Below, in pieces: positions 1 through 8,040 of a stretch of DNA of 64,000 nt. The translations under genes and the position numbers were made by a program. The notes beneath the pieces were generated by a model. The model saw only the letters and a list, made by a program, of their open reading frames with translations. It had not been told where the DNA came from and made no database searches. Origin of the DNA: UBA7672 sp965279085 (GTDB lineage Bacteria; Pseudomonadota; Alphaproteobacteria; Caulobacterales; Hyphomonadaceae); contig OZ257149.1 of the NCBI GenBank assembly GCA_965279085.1, forward strand, positions 2,170,001 through 2,234,000, in the 5' to 3' direction. Position 1 is the stretch's first letter, and each line of letters starts with the position of its first letter.

Positions 1-25
1 AAACACTGATGAGCAGGATTCAGTA

Positions 26-910
26 ATGCGAACGACGGATCTTTCCGAACTGGCCGCGTTCGATGCTGTTGCTCGCTACCGAAGCTTTCGCCGCGCCAGC
101 GAAGAACGTGGCGTCACGGCCTCCGCGATCAGCCACGCCGTCAGCAATCTTGAGGCGCGCGTCGGCATCAGGCTCCTCAACCGCACCACTCGCAGCGTTT
201 CGCTCACCGAAGCCGGCGCCATGCTGCTGGCGCGATTGCAGCCAGCGTTCGGCGATATCGGCACAGCGCTCGATGGCCTCAACCAGTTCCGCGACACCCC
301 TTTCGGCAAGGTGCGCATAAACGCACCCAACTCGATCGCGCCTTTCATCTTCAGTCAGGTGATGGGGCCGCTGCTCGCGAAGAACTCCAATCTCGAAATC
401 GAGATCGTCGCCACCGATCGCCTCGTGGATATCGTCGCCGAGGGCTTCGACGCCGGCATCCGTCTGGGAGAAAGCCTGCGGGATGGCATGACCGCCGTCC
501 GTATCAAGCCGCGTCTGCGCTTCGCCGTCGTTGGCTCACCCGCCTATTTCAAGAGCCGCGGCAAGCCACGCACGCCCGACGACCTGAAGAGCCACGCCTG
601 TATCCAGAACATGTATCCGTCTGGCGCCCGGTATCCGTGGTCATTCGCGCGCGACGGCAAGGCAATCGACTTTCAGCCTACCGGCCCACTCGTGCTCGAC
701 GACCACGAACTGATGGTGCAGGCGGCAGTCGCAGGAACCGCCCTCGCCTATGTCTGGGAAAAACGCGCCGAGGCCGAACTGAAATCCGGTCGCCTCGTCC
801 GCTGCCTCGATGGCTGGATCGAGCCCGAGGACTGGCTCCACCTCTACTACCCGACACGCAAATACATCTCGGCCGGCCTGAAAGCCGTCATCGAAACGAT
901 GCGCGTGTGA
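26..910 (+). CDS. LysR family transcriptional regulator
   Basis: A 294-residue LysR-type regulator. Residues 1-65 form the winged helix-turn-helix (AFDAVARYRSFRRASEE, then AISHAVSNLEARVG and LLNRTTRSVSLTEAG). Residues from about 90 to the end form the periplasmic-binding-protein-like effector domain. The subfamily resembles the DsdC/AaeR-like regulators often annotated as controlling nearby oxidoreductases, but the likely target gene would lie left of the window. It converges on accD, with only a few bases between the stop codons, so it is not part of the accD operon. The effector is unknown. Confidence 0.93.
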   Translation: MRTTDLSELAAFDAVARYRSFRRASEERGVTASAISHAVSNLEARVGIRLLNRTTRSVSLTEAGAMLLARLQPAFGDIGTALDGLNQFRDTPFGKVRINAPNSIAPFIFSQVMGPLLAKNSNLEIEIVATDRLVDIVAEGFDAGIRLGESLRDGMTAVRIKPRLRFAVVGSPAYFKSRGKPRTPDDLKSHACIQNMYPSGARYPWSFARDGKAIDFQPTGPLVLDDHELMVQAAVAGTALAYVWEKRAEAELKSGRLVRCLDGWIEPEDWLHLYYPTRKYISAGLKAVIETMRV

Positions 911-914
911 AAGC

Positions 915-1814
915 CTACTTCGCCGCGTGCTCTTCAGCAGCAACCGCTTTCGAACGGCGGCCACGTGCGGGCGCCATCAGCATGCCGAGGATGGCGCCAA
1001 CAGTCGGCGTCAGCTCCTTGCGCGGGCAGACGATGTCGACCATGCCGCGCTCGCGCAGGAATTCCGAACGCTGGAAGCCTTCCGGCAGTTTCTCGCGGAT
1101 CGTCGCCTCGATCACGCGCGGGCCCGTGAAGGCCAGCTGCGCGCCGGGCTCGGCGATCTGCACGTCGCCCAGCATGGCGTAGGACGCCAGCACGCCGCCC
1201 GAAGTCGGGTCGGAAAGGATGACGATGTAGGGAAGCTTGGCGCGCTTCACGTCCTGGATCGCCAGGACCGTGCGCGGCATCTGCATCAGCGCGAATGATG
1301 ATTCCTGCATCCGGGCGCCGCCCGAAGCGGTGACGACGATCAGCGCGGCCTTGCGCGCGACAGCCGTCTCGGCCGCCTTGATGAAGGCCTCGCCGGCAGC
1401 CATGCCGAGCGAGCCGCCCATGAAGGCGAAGTCCTGCACCAGGATCACAGCCTTGCGGCCGTTGATCTCGCCATGGGCTGCAACCATGCAGTCCTCACGA
1501 CCCGTCTTGGCCTTCGCCGTCTTGAGACGGTCGGTGTAGCGCTTGTCGTCCTTGAACTTCAGCGGGTCGCGCATGACCGGCGGCATCGGGATCTCGGTCC
1601 ACAGCCCGCCGTCGAACATGTACTTGAAACGCTGCTCAGGCCCGATGCGCATGTGCGCGCCCGATGGCGTGACCCAGTAGGAGCTCTCAAGCTCCGCCCG
1701 GTACACCAGCTCGCCCGTCTTGGGGCATTTGACCCACAGGCTATCGCCTTCGGTGTCGTCCTTCTTGGCGAAGATGGACTTCAGGCCAGGAGGAAGATTG
1801 GTAAGCCAGTTCAA
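915..1814 (-). CDS. accD: acetyl-CoA carboxylase carboxyltransferase subunit beta
   Basis: Beta subunit of the carboxyltransferase of acetyl-CoA carboxylase, which with AccA transfers the carboxyl group from carboxybiotin to acetyl-CoA to make malonyl-CoA in the cytoplasm. The 299-residue length fits the family. The crotonase-like core is visible in GGARMQESSFALMQMPRT and SDPTSGGVLASYAMLGD. The N-terminal zinc-ribbon region is present (WVKCPKTGELVYRAEL) but keeps only one of the four usual cysteines, which is typical of alphaproteobacterial AccD. Its start overlaps the trpA stop by 4 bases (ATGA), so it is translationally coupled to trpA. folC, often next in relatives, is absent. Confidence 0.97.
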   Translation of the reverse strand: MNWLTNLPPGLKSIFAKKDDTEGDSLWVKCPKTGELVYRAELESSYWVTPSGAHMRIGPEQRFKYMFDGGLWTEIPMPPVMRDPLKFKDDKRYTDRLKTAKAKTGREDCMVAAHGEINGRKAVILVQDFAFMGGSLGMAAGEAFIKAAETAVARKAALIVVTASGGARMQESSFALMQMPRTVLAIQDVKRAKLPYIVILSDPTSGGVLASYAMLGDVQIAEPGAQLAFTGPRVIEATIREKLPEGFQRSEFLRERGMVDIVCPRKELTPTVGAILGMLMAPARGRRSKAVAAEEHAAK

Positions 1815-2650
1815 TGAACGCTCCGCTCACTACGCGCCGTAGTTATGGCGTTTGACAGTGACTGTGCAACCACACTTATTCGCTTGACAGATGAGGCAGG
1901 ATCGCCCTGCTCCACCGCCGCGCGGACTTCTTCGACCAGCGCCGAACCAACGACGACGCCATCGGAAATACGAGCAAAAGCAGCGGCTTGTTCCGGCGTG
2001 CGCACGCCAAATCCAACCGCCACCGGCAGTTTCGAGATGCGCCGGGCGCGCTCGACGCCGGCGGTAATATCGGCCTGCGCGCCCACGGCGGCGCCGGTCA
2101 CGCCCGCCACCGAGACGTAATAGACAAAGCCGGATGAGCCGTTGGCGACTGTTTCCATGCGCTTTTCTGTCGTCGTTGGCGTCGCGAGGCGGATCACGGC
2201 CAGGCCGTGTTTCGCCAGCTCGATACGCAACGGGGCATCCTCTTCAGGCGGCAAATCGACGGTAATCACGCCATCCACTCCCGATTCCGCGGCCTTTTCG
2301 GCGAACGCGGCAAAACCCATTCGGTGGATCGGGTTCGCATAACCCATGACGATCAGAGGCGTCGAAGTGTTAACAGAACGGAAACGACGGGCAATTTCTA
2401 ACGTAACGGTAAGGTTCGCGCCAGCGGCGAGCGCACGCAGCGCTGCTTTCTGGATGGCCGGCCCGTCGGCCATCGGATCGGTGAAAGGCGCGCCCAGTTC
2501 AATGATATCCGCGCCCGCTTTGGACAGCGCCAGCAGGCTCTGGAACGACGTCTCGATGTCCGGGTCGCCGGCCATCAGATAGGCCACGAACGCTGCGCGG
2601 CCTTGTCGGGCGCAGTCGGCAAACGTCGCGGTGATGCGGTCGGCGGTCAT
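1811..2650 (-). CDS. trpA: tryptophan synthase alpha subunit
   Basis: The alpha subunit cleaves indole-3-glycerol phosphate to indole and glyceraldehyde-3-phosphate and passes indole through a tunnel to TrpB. It is a TIM barrel of 279 residues. The catalytic pair sits in ELGAPFTDPMADGPAIQ (Glu51 and Asp62 here, equivalent to Glu49/Asp60). The phosphate-binding loop is seen in VAVGFGVRTPEQAA. It is coupled to accD downstream by an ATGA overlap. Unusually, it is not adjacent to trpB: a lipoprotein gene, a GFA gene and about 174 bases of non-coding DNA lie between them, so it may have its own promoter. Confidence 0.97.
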   Translation of the reverse strand: MTADRITATFADCARQGRAAFVAYLMAGDPDIETSFQSLLALSKAGADIIELGAPFTDPMADGPAIQKAALRALAAGANLTVTLEIARRFRSVNTSTPLIVMGYANPIHRMGFAAFAEKAAESGVDGVITVDLPPEEDAPLRIELAKHGLAVIRLATPTTTEKRMETVANGSSGFVYYVSVAGVTGAAVGAQADITAGVERARRISKLPVAVGFGVRTPEQAAAFARISDGVVVGSALVEEVRAAVEQGDPASSVKRISVVAQSLSNAITTARSERSVH

Positions 2651-2824
2651 TCTGGACTGGGAAATGCGCTTCTAGGGGGACCTGGCCAAAGCACGTGTCG
2701 GGGGCCGAACCGGCCCGAAGCGCCACTGGATACCCGAAATCGGAAGCCGTCCCTATCCCTGCAAGCGCTTCCCGATGCCGCACTGCAACAAAAGTGGAAC
2801 ATCGCTTCGGAGGCGAGTGGTGGC

Positions 2825-3175
2825 CTAGAGATTCGCGCCGTCGAACTTGTCGAGCTTCAGCGCATCGAGATCGATGTCCGGCACGCAGCGCAGATTCACA
2901 GCCACCATCCGCTTGCCGTCCGGCGCAACGCCGCCGCCGTGGGTCGAGATCCCGCAACTGGCGCAGAAGTAGTGATTGATGGCCTGCTTGTTGAACAGGT
3001 AGGTCGACACGTCCTTCTGGGGCGTCTTCAGCCTGAACTTGTCCGGCGTCGTGAACGCCAGCATGTGCCCCGCCCGGCGGCAGTACGAACAGTTGCAAAC
3101 CATCGCCGAAGGAAACTCGCCATCGACCTCGAAGGCGACCTGTCCGCAATGGCAACTACCAGCGTGGGTGGTCAT
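2825..3175 (-). CDS. GFA family (CENP-V/glutathione-dependent formaldehyde-activating) zinc protein
   Basis: A protein of 116 residues starting at ATG 3175, chosen because the ATGA overlaps the stop of the upstream lipoprotein gene and because the family begins right before the first CxC motif. The conserved zinc ligands are present: CHCG near the start, CNCSYCRRAG in the middle and CASCG after the central strand. Family members bind structural and catalytic zinc; glutathione-dependent formaldehyde activation is established for only a few, so the substrate is not known. It lies with the lipoprotein gene between trpB and trpA. Confidence 0.9.
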   Translation of the reverse strand: MTTHAGSCHCGQVAFEVDGEFPSAMVCNCSYCRRAGHMLAFTTPDKFRLKTPQKDVSTYLFNKQAINHYFCASCGISTHGGGVAPDGKRMVAVNLRCVPDIDLDALKLDKFDGANL

Positions 3176-3909
3176 CGGGAGGTCTCCTCTGGCGATGGCG
3201 GCAGCGAGCATGGCTCGACGCCCGGCACAAGATGGAAATCGATCATGTTGAGCTGGGTCGTCCTTGCCTTGTAGTGACGTACGCCAAGGCAAGGCCCACC
3301 CTCGCTCCGTCTCATGGCAATTGCGCTACCGCCGCTCTCAACAGCCTTCCACTCCAGTCGCCGCAGATCCTCGACGTAGACGTCGAACATCCGCTGCCGG
3401 AATCCTTCTGTCGTGATGATCCGCGTCGATGTCGGCGTATGCAGGTCCACCCAGTTGCCCGGCACGACAGGAAGGTTCACCACTCCGGGCCAGAGTGTTT
3501 GCACCAACTCGCACTCGACCTGCTGGAGTTTGACTGTCCACCTTGGCGGAACTGGTGCGTCAAAAGTGATGGTCAGTCCGCCGTCCACCATCACACACTC
3601 TCGCCCGTCCCCTTCGCCACGCGCGTAGGTAGGTCCTGACGACAGTGGATTCTCGCGAAGCTTGCGCCAACCGCTTGCCTGCATCGTCGCGACGTACGGC
3701 GTCGGCTCGATCTCGGACCTGTCCACGGCCTCGACAGACGCGAAGCGGAACGGATACGCCGTGGCATGCACCGAAATCCATTGTCCCTCCTGCAGCGGCA
3801 GGTCGAGAAAGCCCGGCAAGATCAACGGACCATTTGCGTCCCGCTGCGTTGTCGCACACGCTGACGCCGCCAGCACGCCAGCGACGATCAGCAACCCGCG
3901 GCGAAACAT
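3172..3909 (-). CDS. putative lipoprotein of unknown function
   Basis: A 245-residue protein with an N-terminal signal (MFRRGLLIVAGVLAASAC) whose cysteine at residue 18 could be lipidated, although the lipobox is weak (A-S-A-C). The remainder seems to be two similar halves: each contains a segment ending in a Cys-containing strand (GRECVMVDGGLTI and GGPCLGVRHYKA) preceded by a W/L-K-x-E/R pattern, suggesting an internal duplication. I do not recognise the family. It starts 9 bases after the trpB stop and overlaps the GFA start, so all three are probably co-transcribed. Confidence 0.75.
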   Translation of the reverse strand: MFRRGLLIVAGVLAASACATTQRDANGPLILPGFLDLPLQEGQWISVHATAYPFRFASVEAVDRSEIEPTPYVATMQASGWRKLRENPLSSGPTYARGEGDGRECVMVDGGLTITFDAPVPPRWTVKLQQVECELVQTLWPGVVNLPVVPGNWVDLHTPTSTRIITTEGFRQRMFDVYVEDLRRLEWKAVESGGSAIAMRRSEGGPCLGVRHYKARTTQLNMIDFHLVPGVEPCSLPPSPEETSR

Positions 3910-3918
3910 GCGCCCTCG

Positions 3919-5145
3919 CTAGATCTTCATCCCCAGATGCCCGGCGACGGAGAAGATATCCTTGTCCCCTCGCCCGCACATGTTCATCACGATCAACCCG
4001 TCCTTGCCGAGCTCCTTCGCGATGTCGCCGACGCGCGCCAGCGCATGCGCGGGCTCCAGCGCCGGGATGATGCCTTCGAGGCGTGTGCACAGCTGGAACG
4101 CGTCGAGCGCTTCCTTGTCAGTGCAGGTGCGATACTCCGCGCGTCCCGTCTCGTGCAGGAACGCATGCTCCGGCCCGATGCCCGGATAGTCCAGCCCCGC
4201 CGAGATCGAGTGGGCGTCGATGATCTGCCCGTCCTTGTCCTGCAACAGGTAGGTGCGGTTGCCGTGCAGGATGCCAGGCATGCCGCCCGTCAGCGACGCG
4301 GCATGCATGCCGGTTTCCACGCCGTGCCCACCGGCTTCGACGCCGATCATCTTCACGCCCTCATCCTCGATGAAGGGATGGAACAGGCCGATCGCGTTCG
4401 AACCGCCCCCGATCGCCGCCACCAGAACATCCGGCAGACGCCCTTCCTGTTTCAGGATCTGCTCGCGCGCCTCGCGCCCGATGATCGACTGGAAGTCGCG
4501 CACCAGTTCCGGATAGGGATGCGGCCCCGCCGCCGTGCCGATGACGTAGAACGTGTTCGACACATTCGTCACCCAATCGCGCAGCGCCTCGTTCATCGCA
4601 TCCTTCAGCGTGCCCGTGCCCGACGACACCGGCACGATCTCCGCGCCGAGCAGGCGCATGCGGAACACGTTCGGCTTCTGCCGCTCGACATCGGTCTCGC
4701 CCATGAACACCACGCACGGCAGGCCGAAGCGCGCGCAGATCGTGGCCGTCGCAACGCCATGCTGCCCCGCCCCCGTCTCCGCGATGATGCGCGTCTTGCC
4801 CATGCGCCGCGCCAGCAGCACCTGCCCGATGCAGTTGTTGATCTTGTGCGCGCCTGTGTGGTTCAGCTCGTCGCGCTTGAAGTAGATCTTCGCGCCGCCG
4901 AAATGCTGGGTCAGCCGCTCGGCGTAATACATGGGCGACGGCCGCCCGACATAGTGCTCCAGCAGCCAGTCGAACTCTTCCTGGAATTTCGGATCGGCCT
5001 TCGCCTTGCGGTATTCCTGCTCGAGATCGAGCACGAGCGGCATCAGCGTCTCGGCCACATACCGTCCGCCAAACTCGCCAAAACGCCCGTTGGCGTCCGG
5101 CCATTGCGACCAGGTATTCGGGCGGGGTGCGGCGGCGTTTGTCAT
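3919..5145 (-). CDS. trpB: tryptophan synthase beta chain
   Basis: PLP-dependent enzyme condensing indole with serine to make tryptophan, working as an alpha2-beta2 complex with TrpA. The length of 408 residues is standard for TrpB1. The PLP lysine is Lys101 in NHTGAHKINN. The phosphate cradle GGGSNAIG and the C-terminal MCGRGDKD are both present, as is the N-terminal FGEFGGRYVAETLMP signature. In relatives trpF-trpB-trpA-accD is a tight operon; here trpF lies upstream beyond an opposite-strand gene, and two extra genes precede trpA. Confidence 0.98.
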   Translation of the reverse strand: MTNAAAPRPNTWSQWPDANGRFGEFGGRYVAETLMPLVLDLEQEYRKAKADPKFQEEFDWLLEHYVGRPSPMYYAERLTQHFGGAKIYFKRDELNHTGAHKINNCIGQVLLARRMGKTRIIAETGAGQHGVATATICARFGLPCVVFMGETDVERQKPNVFRMRLLGAEIVPVSSGTGTLKDAMNEALRDWVTNVSNTFYVIGTAAGPHPYPELVRDFQSIIGREAREQILKQEGRLPDVLVAAIGGGSNAIGLFHPFIEDEGVKMIGVEAGGHGVETGMHAASLTGGMPGILHGNRTYLLQDKDGQIIDAHSISAGLDYPGIGPEHAFLHETGRAEYRTCTDKEALDAFQLCTRLEGIIPALEPAHALARVGDIAKELGKDGLIVMNMCGRGDKDIFSVAGHLGMKI

Positions 5146-5244
5146 GGGGTTCCGATAGACCGCCCCGCGCGCGGTTCCAAGCCCCGAAGGGCGCCCACGG
5201 CCTCATCCGTGCGTTAAGACCATCAACGAACACAGGACGCCCGC

Positions 5245-5883
5245 ATGCGCTATTTCGACTTCTCTTCCTGGCAGGGCATCCTCCTGTCGATCCTCGCCCT
5301 GTCGCTGTTCGCCCTCATCGGCGTCGGCATCCGCGTCCTGATGATGCTGACAATCCAGCAGCGCCAGCAGCGCATGAACCGCCAGATCAACGAACGCCTG
5401 CGCACGCTGATCGCCGCCTACAAGACGCTCGGCGGCTCCTTCACCGGCGAACTCACCGTCGACCCGGCGCATCTTCGCGACCTGAACCAGCGCGCGAAGG
5501 AAGCCGGCGTTGAAGGCCCGGAGCCCTCCGAACGCCCGCGCCGCATCCGCGATGCGGTGGAGGCAGCCCTCTCCGACATCATCCTGCTCGGCACGGAAGA
5601 GCATGTCCGCCTCGCCGGACAGGCCGCGAGCGACATGGCCGCCGGCCGCCCGATCCACACGGCCGAACTCGTCGTCTCCCTCCGCAACTTCATCCGCCAG
5701 GCCCTCGACCTTGCTCCCGTGCCTGCCGACGTCGCGATCCCCCGCCAGGGACCCACCCGTCAACAAGGCGGCGGAGGTCGCGGCAAGGGCGAGGGAGACA
5801 AGTCGCGCGGCGGCGGCGGTATGGGCGGGGGTGGCGGCGGCGGCATGGGCCTCGGAGCAGGCCGCAACGCCGACGAGGAGTGA
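5245..5883 (+). CDS. membrane-anchored protein with glycine-rich tail, unknown function
   Basis: A 212-residue protein. Residues about 9-35 form one hydrophobic membrane segment (GILLSILALSLFALIGVGIR), followed by a basic Gln/Arg-rich stretch (QQRQQRMNRQINERLR), a helical central domain to about residue 160, and a low-complexity tail of Gly, Arg and Lys (GGGGRGKGEGDKSRGGGG and GGGGGGMGLG). I do not recognise a family. It is oriented against trpB and trpF and splits the usual trp operon. The glycine tail could be a disordered interaction region; this is inference. Confidence 0.75.
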   Translation: MRYFDFSSWQGILLSILALSLFALIGVGIRVLMMLTIQQRQQRMNRQINERLRTLIAAYKTLGGSFTGELTVDPAHLRDLNQRAKEAGVEGPEPSERPRRIRDAVEAALSDIILLGTEEHVRLAGQAASDMAAGRPIHTAELVVSLRNFIRQALDLAPVPADVAIPRQGPTRQQGGGGRGKGEGDKSRGGGGMGGGGGGGMGLGAGRNADEE

Positions 5884-5935
5884 GGCCACTCAGCTTTAAT
5901 TCAGTGGCCCATCAGCCTCGTCCAGCGCGGCCGGA

Positions 5936-6118
5936 CTACTCCTCGTCTTCGTCAGCGTCGTCTTCCTCTTCATCGTCGCCGTCTTCGTCCTCATCTTCGT
6001 CGTCGTCGGCGTCTTCATCCTCGCCCTCTTCGTCTTCCGGCGTCGCAAGCAGGGGAAGAACGCTGAACAGCGCGTCAGGAAACAGGGACGTCGGCAGATC
6101 TTCGATGTTGAGGGTCAC
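5936..6118 (-). CDS. small highly acidic protein
   Basis: A 60-residue protein with a GTG start preceded by AAAGGAAG at about 5 bases, which supports translation. The first 30 residues are ordinary and partly hydrophobic (LPTSLFPDALFSVLPLLA). The rest is almost pure Asp/Glu (EDEEGEDEDADDDEDEDEDG). It sits just downstream of trpF on the same strand. The composition could be a charged disordered tail, but the codon repeat (GAC/GAG/GAT) also makes long open frames by chance, so the gene is plausible rather than certain. No known function. Confidence 0.5.
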   Translation of the reverse strand: MTLNIEDLPTSLFPDALFSVLPLLATPEDEEGEDEDADDDEDEDEDGDDEEEDDADEDEE

Positions 6119-6219
6119 GAGGCTTCCTTTGTGTGAAGTGGCGAACCACCCGCGAGCATTGCATATCCAGTTAGCTCGCTTGTGACAGGAAAAAAGGATC
6201 GTTGCGGGAAGTCGAGCCT

Positions 6220-6879
6220 TCAGCCCGCCGCCTTCGCCGCCCTGATGAAGGCCTCGACCTTCGCCTTGTCCTTCACGCCCGGGCTCTTCTCGACGCCGGA
6301 GGACACGTCCACCGCCGCAGCTCCCGACTTGCGGATCGCCTCGGCGACGTTCTCAGGCGTCAGTCCGCCCGACAGCGTCCAGTCCTCGTGATCGTTCACC
6401 CGGAAGCCCTTCAGGATCGACCAGTCGAAACTCCGGCCATGACCGCCCTCGCGCGTTGCGCCCTTCGGCGGCTTGGCGTCGAACAGGAAGGCGTCCGCCG
6501 CCTCGAACTCGGGAACTTCCTCGAGATCGCGCTTCGAGACGACGCCAAGCGCCTTGATCACCGGCACGAGCGGATGCCGTCTTGCGAACGAGGCCACCGC
6601 GGCCGGGCTCTCCTTGCCGTGCAGTTGCACCGCGCCGATCTCGGGCGTCTCCCTGACCAGGTCATCCAGCCACGGGACTTCCAGCGTCGCCACCACCCAG
6701 GGTTCGGCGCCCAGCTCGGCCGCGCGGCGGATCAGGGCCTGCGCGTTGTCCTTGGCCACGTATCTCGGGGAGGCCTCCACGACCACGAAGCCGACCATGT
6801 CGGCCCCGGCCTCAACGGCCATCTCGAGGTCTGATTCGCTGGTGAGGCCGCAGATCTTGACGCTGATCATCTTCGCCAT
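6220..6879 (-). CDS. trpF: phosphoribosylanthranilate isomerase
   Basis: Catalyses the Amadori rearrangement of N-(5'-phosphoribosyl)anthranilate to CdRP, the third step after chorismate in tryptophan synthesis. It is a 219-residue TIM barrel. The catalytic cysteine is in VKICGLT near the N terminus and the catalytic aspartate in FLFDAKPPKGA; the phosphate-binding end is LSGGLTPENVAEAI and VDVSSGVE. An alternative ATG lies three codons in. It follows the mscL terminator and has a perfect palindrome about 18 bases before the start. Confidence 0.97.
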   Translation of the reverse strand: MAKMISVKICGLTSESDLEMAVEAGADMVGFVVVEASPRYVAKDNAQALIRRAAELGAEPWVVATLEVPWLDDLVRETPEIGAVQLHGKESPAAVASFARRHPLVPVIKALGVVSKRDLEEVPEFEAADAFLFDAKPPKGATREGGHGRSFDWSILKGFRVNDHEDWTLSGGLTPENVAEAIRKSGAAAVDVSSGVEKSPGVKDKAKVEAFIRAAKAAG

Positions 6880-6896
6880 CCGGCGGCACGGGCCTT

Positions 6897-6915
6897 GAAA
6901 ATACAGCGTATTTTC
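6897..6915. promoter_or_regulatory. perfect palindrome upstream of trpF
   Basis: GAAAATAC-AGC-GTATTTTC, an 8-bp perfect inverted repeat with a 3-base centre. It is AT-rich in GC-rich surroundings and lies between the mscL terminator and the trpF start, where an operator would be expected. The binding protein is unknown. Confidence 0.5.
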
Positions 6916-6921
6916 GTGGCC

Positions 6922-6955
6922 CAGAAAAGCAGAAAGGGCGGCGCTCAGGCCGCCC
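6922..6955 (-). terminator. intrinsic terminator of mscL
   Basis: On the minus strand, GGGCGGC-CTGAGC-GCCGCCC forms a 7-bp GC stem with a 6-base loop, followed by TTTCTGCTTTT. It lies shortly after the mscL stop. Confidence 0.75.
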
Positions 6956-6997
6956 CTTCCGTACGCTACTGAACTCTACTCAGGTCGCCGGGATACC

Positions 6998-7411
6998 TCA
7001 GCGGCCCTTGGCAAGCAAGTCCCTGATCTCCGCGAGGAGTTTCTCCTGAGCAGGCGTCTCCGGCGGAGGAACAGGCGCGGCTTCTGCTTTGCGCTTCATT
7101 GAGTTCATGCCCTTCACGACCATGAACATCGCGAACGCAACTATGAGGAAGGTGATGATGAAGTTGATGAACTTGCCGTAGTTGATGGCGACTGCGGCGA
7201 TTTCCTTGCCGTCCGGCCCGATGCTCGCCGGCTTCAGCTCATAGGCCAGCTTCGAGAAGTCCATGCCGCCCGTGATCAGGCCGATCACCGGCATGATGAT
7301 GTCCGTCACCAGCGATGTGACGATCGCTCCGAACGCCGCGCCGATGATGACGCCAACCGCCAGGTCGACGACGTTTCCGCGCATGGCGAATTCACGAAAT
7401 TCCTTGAACAC
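6998..7411 (-). CDS. mscL: large-conductance mechanosensitive channel
   Basis: Homopentameric inner-membrane channel that opens under membrane tension to release solutes during hypo-osmotic shock. The length of 137 residues is typical. The N-terminal amphipathic helix plus pore helix are diagnostic (FKEFREFAMRGNVVDLAVGV, then IIGAAFGAIVTSLVTDI). A second membrane helix runs from about residue 80 to 105, followed by a charged cytoplasmic bundle ending in EKLLAEIRDLLAKGR. It has its own terminator and lies between ihfB and trpF. Confidence 0.97.
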   Translation of the reverse strand: MFKEFREFAMRGNVVDLAVGVIIGAAFGAIVTSLVTDIIMPVIGLITGGMDFSKLAYELKPASIGPDGKEIAAVAINYGKFINFIITFLIVAFAMFMVVKGMNSMKRKAEAAPVPPPETPAQEKLLAEIRDLLAKGR

Positions 7412-7530
7412 CCGGTATCCCCTGTGCCGCCCGGCGCCCCAGTTTGCGCCTGCCCCAGTGTCTCACACGCCCGTGAGGCGTCCAACCTGAATCAAGGCAG
7501 GACGGCTATTCCCTCACCAAAACAGGGAGA

Positions 7531-7833
7531 TCAGTCCCGGTCTTCCGGGTCGTGGCCGTTGTTGAGGCGCGAGCGCAGCTCCTTGCCCGCCTTGAAGAAC
7601 GGCACGTGCTTGGCCTCGACTGACACGGAATTGCCCGTGCGCGGATTGCGGCCCGTGCGGGCCTCGCGCTTGCGCACCGAGAACGCGCCGAAACCGCGCA
7701 GCTCCACGCGATCCCCACGCTCCAGCGCGGCGGCGACCTCATCGAAGATGACATCGACGATCTTCTCGACCTCACGCACTTTCAGCGTGGGGTTCTCTTC
7801 GGCGAGACGCGCAATGAGTTCTGAACGCAGCAT
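7531..7833 (-). CDS. ihfB: integration host factor beta subunit
   Basis: DNA-bending HU/IHF family protein; with IhfA it makes sharp bends used in transcription (including sigma-54 promoters), recombination and replication. It has 100 residues from the ATG that gives MLRSELIARLAEENPTL, the canonical N terminus; longer upstream starts have no family support. The DNA-intercalating arm RTGRNPRTGNSV carries the conserved Arg-Asn-Pro. It follows rpsA on the same strand, as in many alphaproteobacteria, but an rpsA terminator stands between them. Confidence 0.95.
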   Translation of the reverse strand: MLRSELIARLAEENPTLKVREVEKIVDVIFDEVAAALERGDRVELRGFGAFSVRKREARTGRNPRTGNSVSVEAKHVPFFKAGKELRSRLNNGHDPEDRD

Positions 7834-7981
7834 GGGACGGAAAATCGCGCTAAGCCGAGCGAAAGACAAGAGTTTTTCGCAAACAACCTGACGCGGGACG
7901 GATCGTTCCTGTCCCGGATCGATCCAGACGGCATCCAAACCAGAGGAATCCCTGACTCCTCCCCGGACCTGCCTGCCCCTG

Positions 7982-8014
7982 AAAAGCTGAACGCCCCCGC
8001 TTTCGCGAGGGCGT
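7982..8014 (-). terminator. intrinsic terminator after rpsA
   Basis: On the minus strand, ACGCCCTCGC-GAAA-GCGGGGGCGT forms a 10-bp stem with one mismatch and a GAAA tetraloop, followed by TCAGCTTTTC. It lies about 27 bases past the rpsA stop. Confidence 0.7.
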
Positions 8015-8040
8015 CCGCCAGTCATTCAGTCGAAAGAGGA

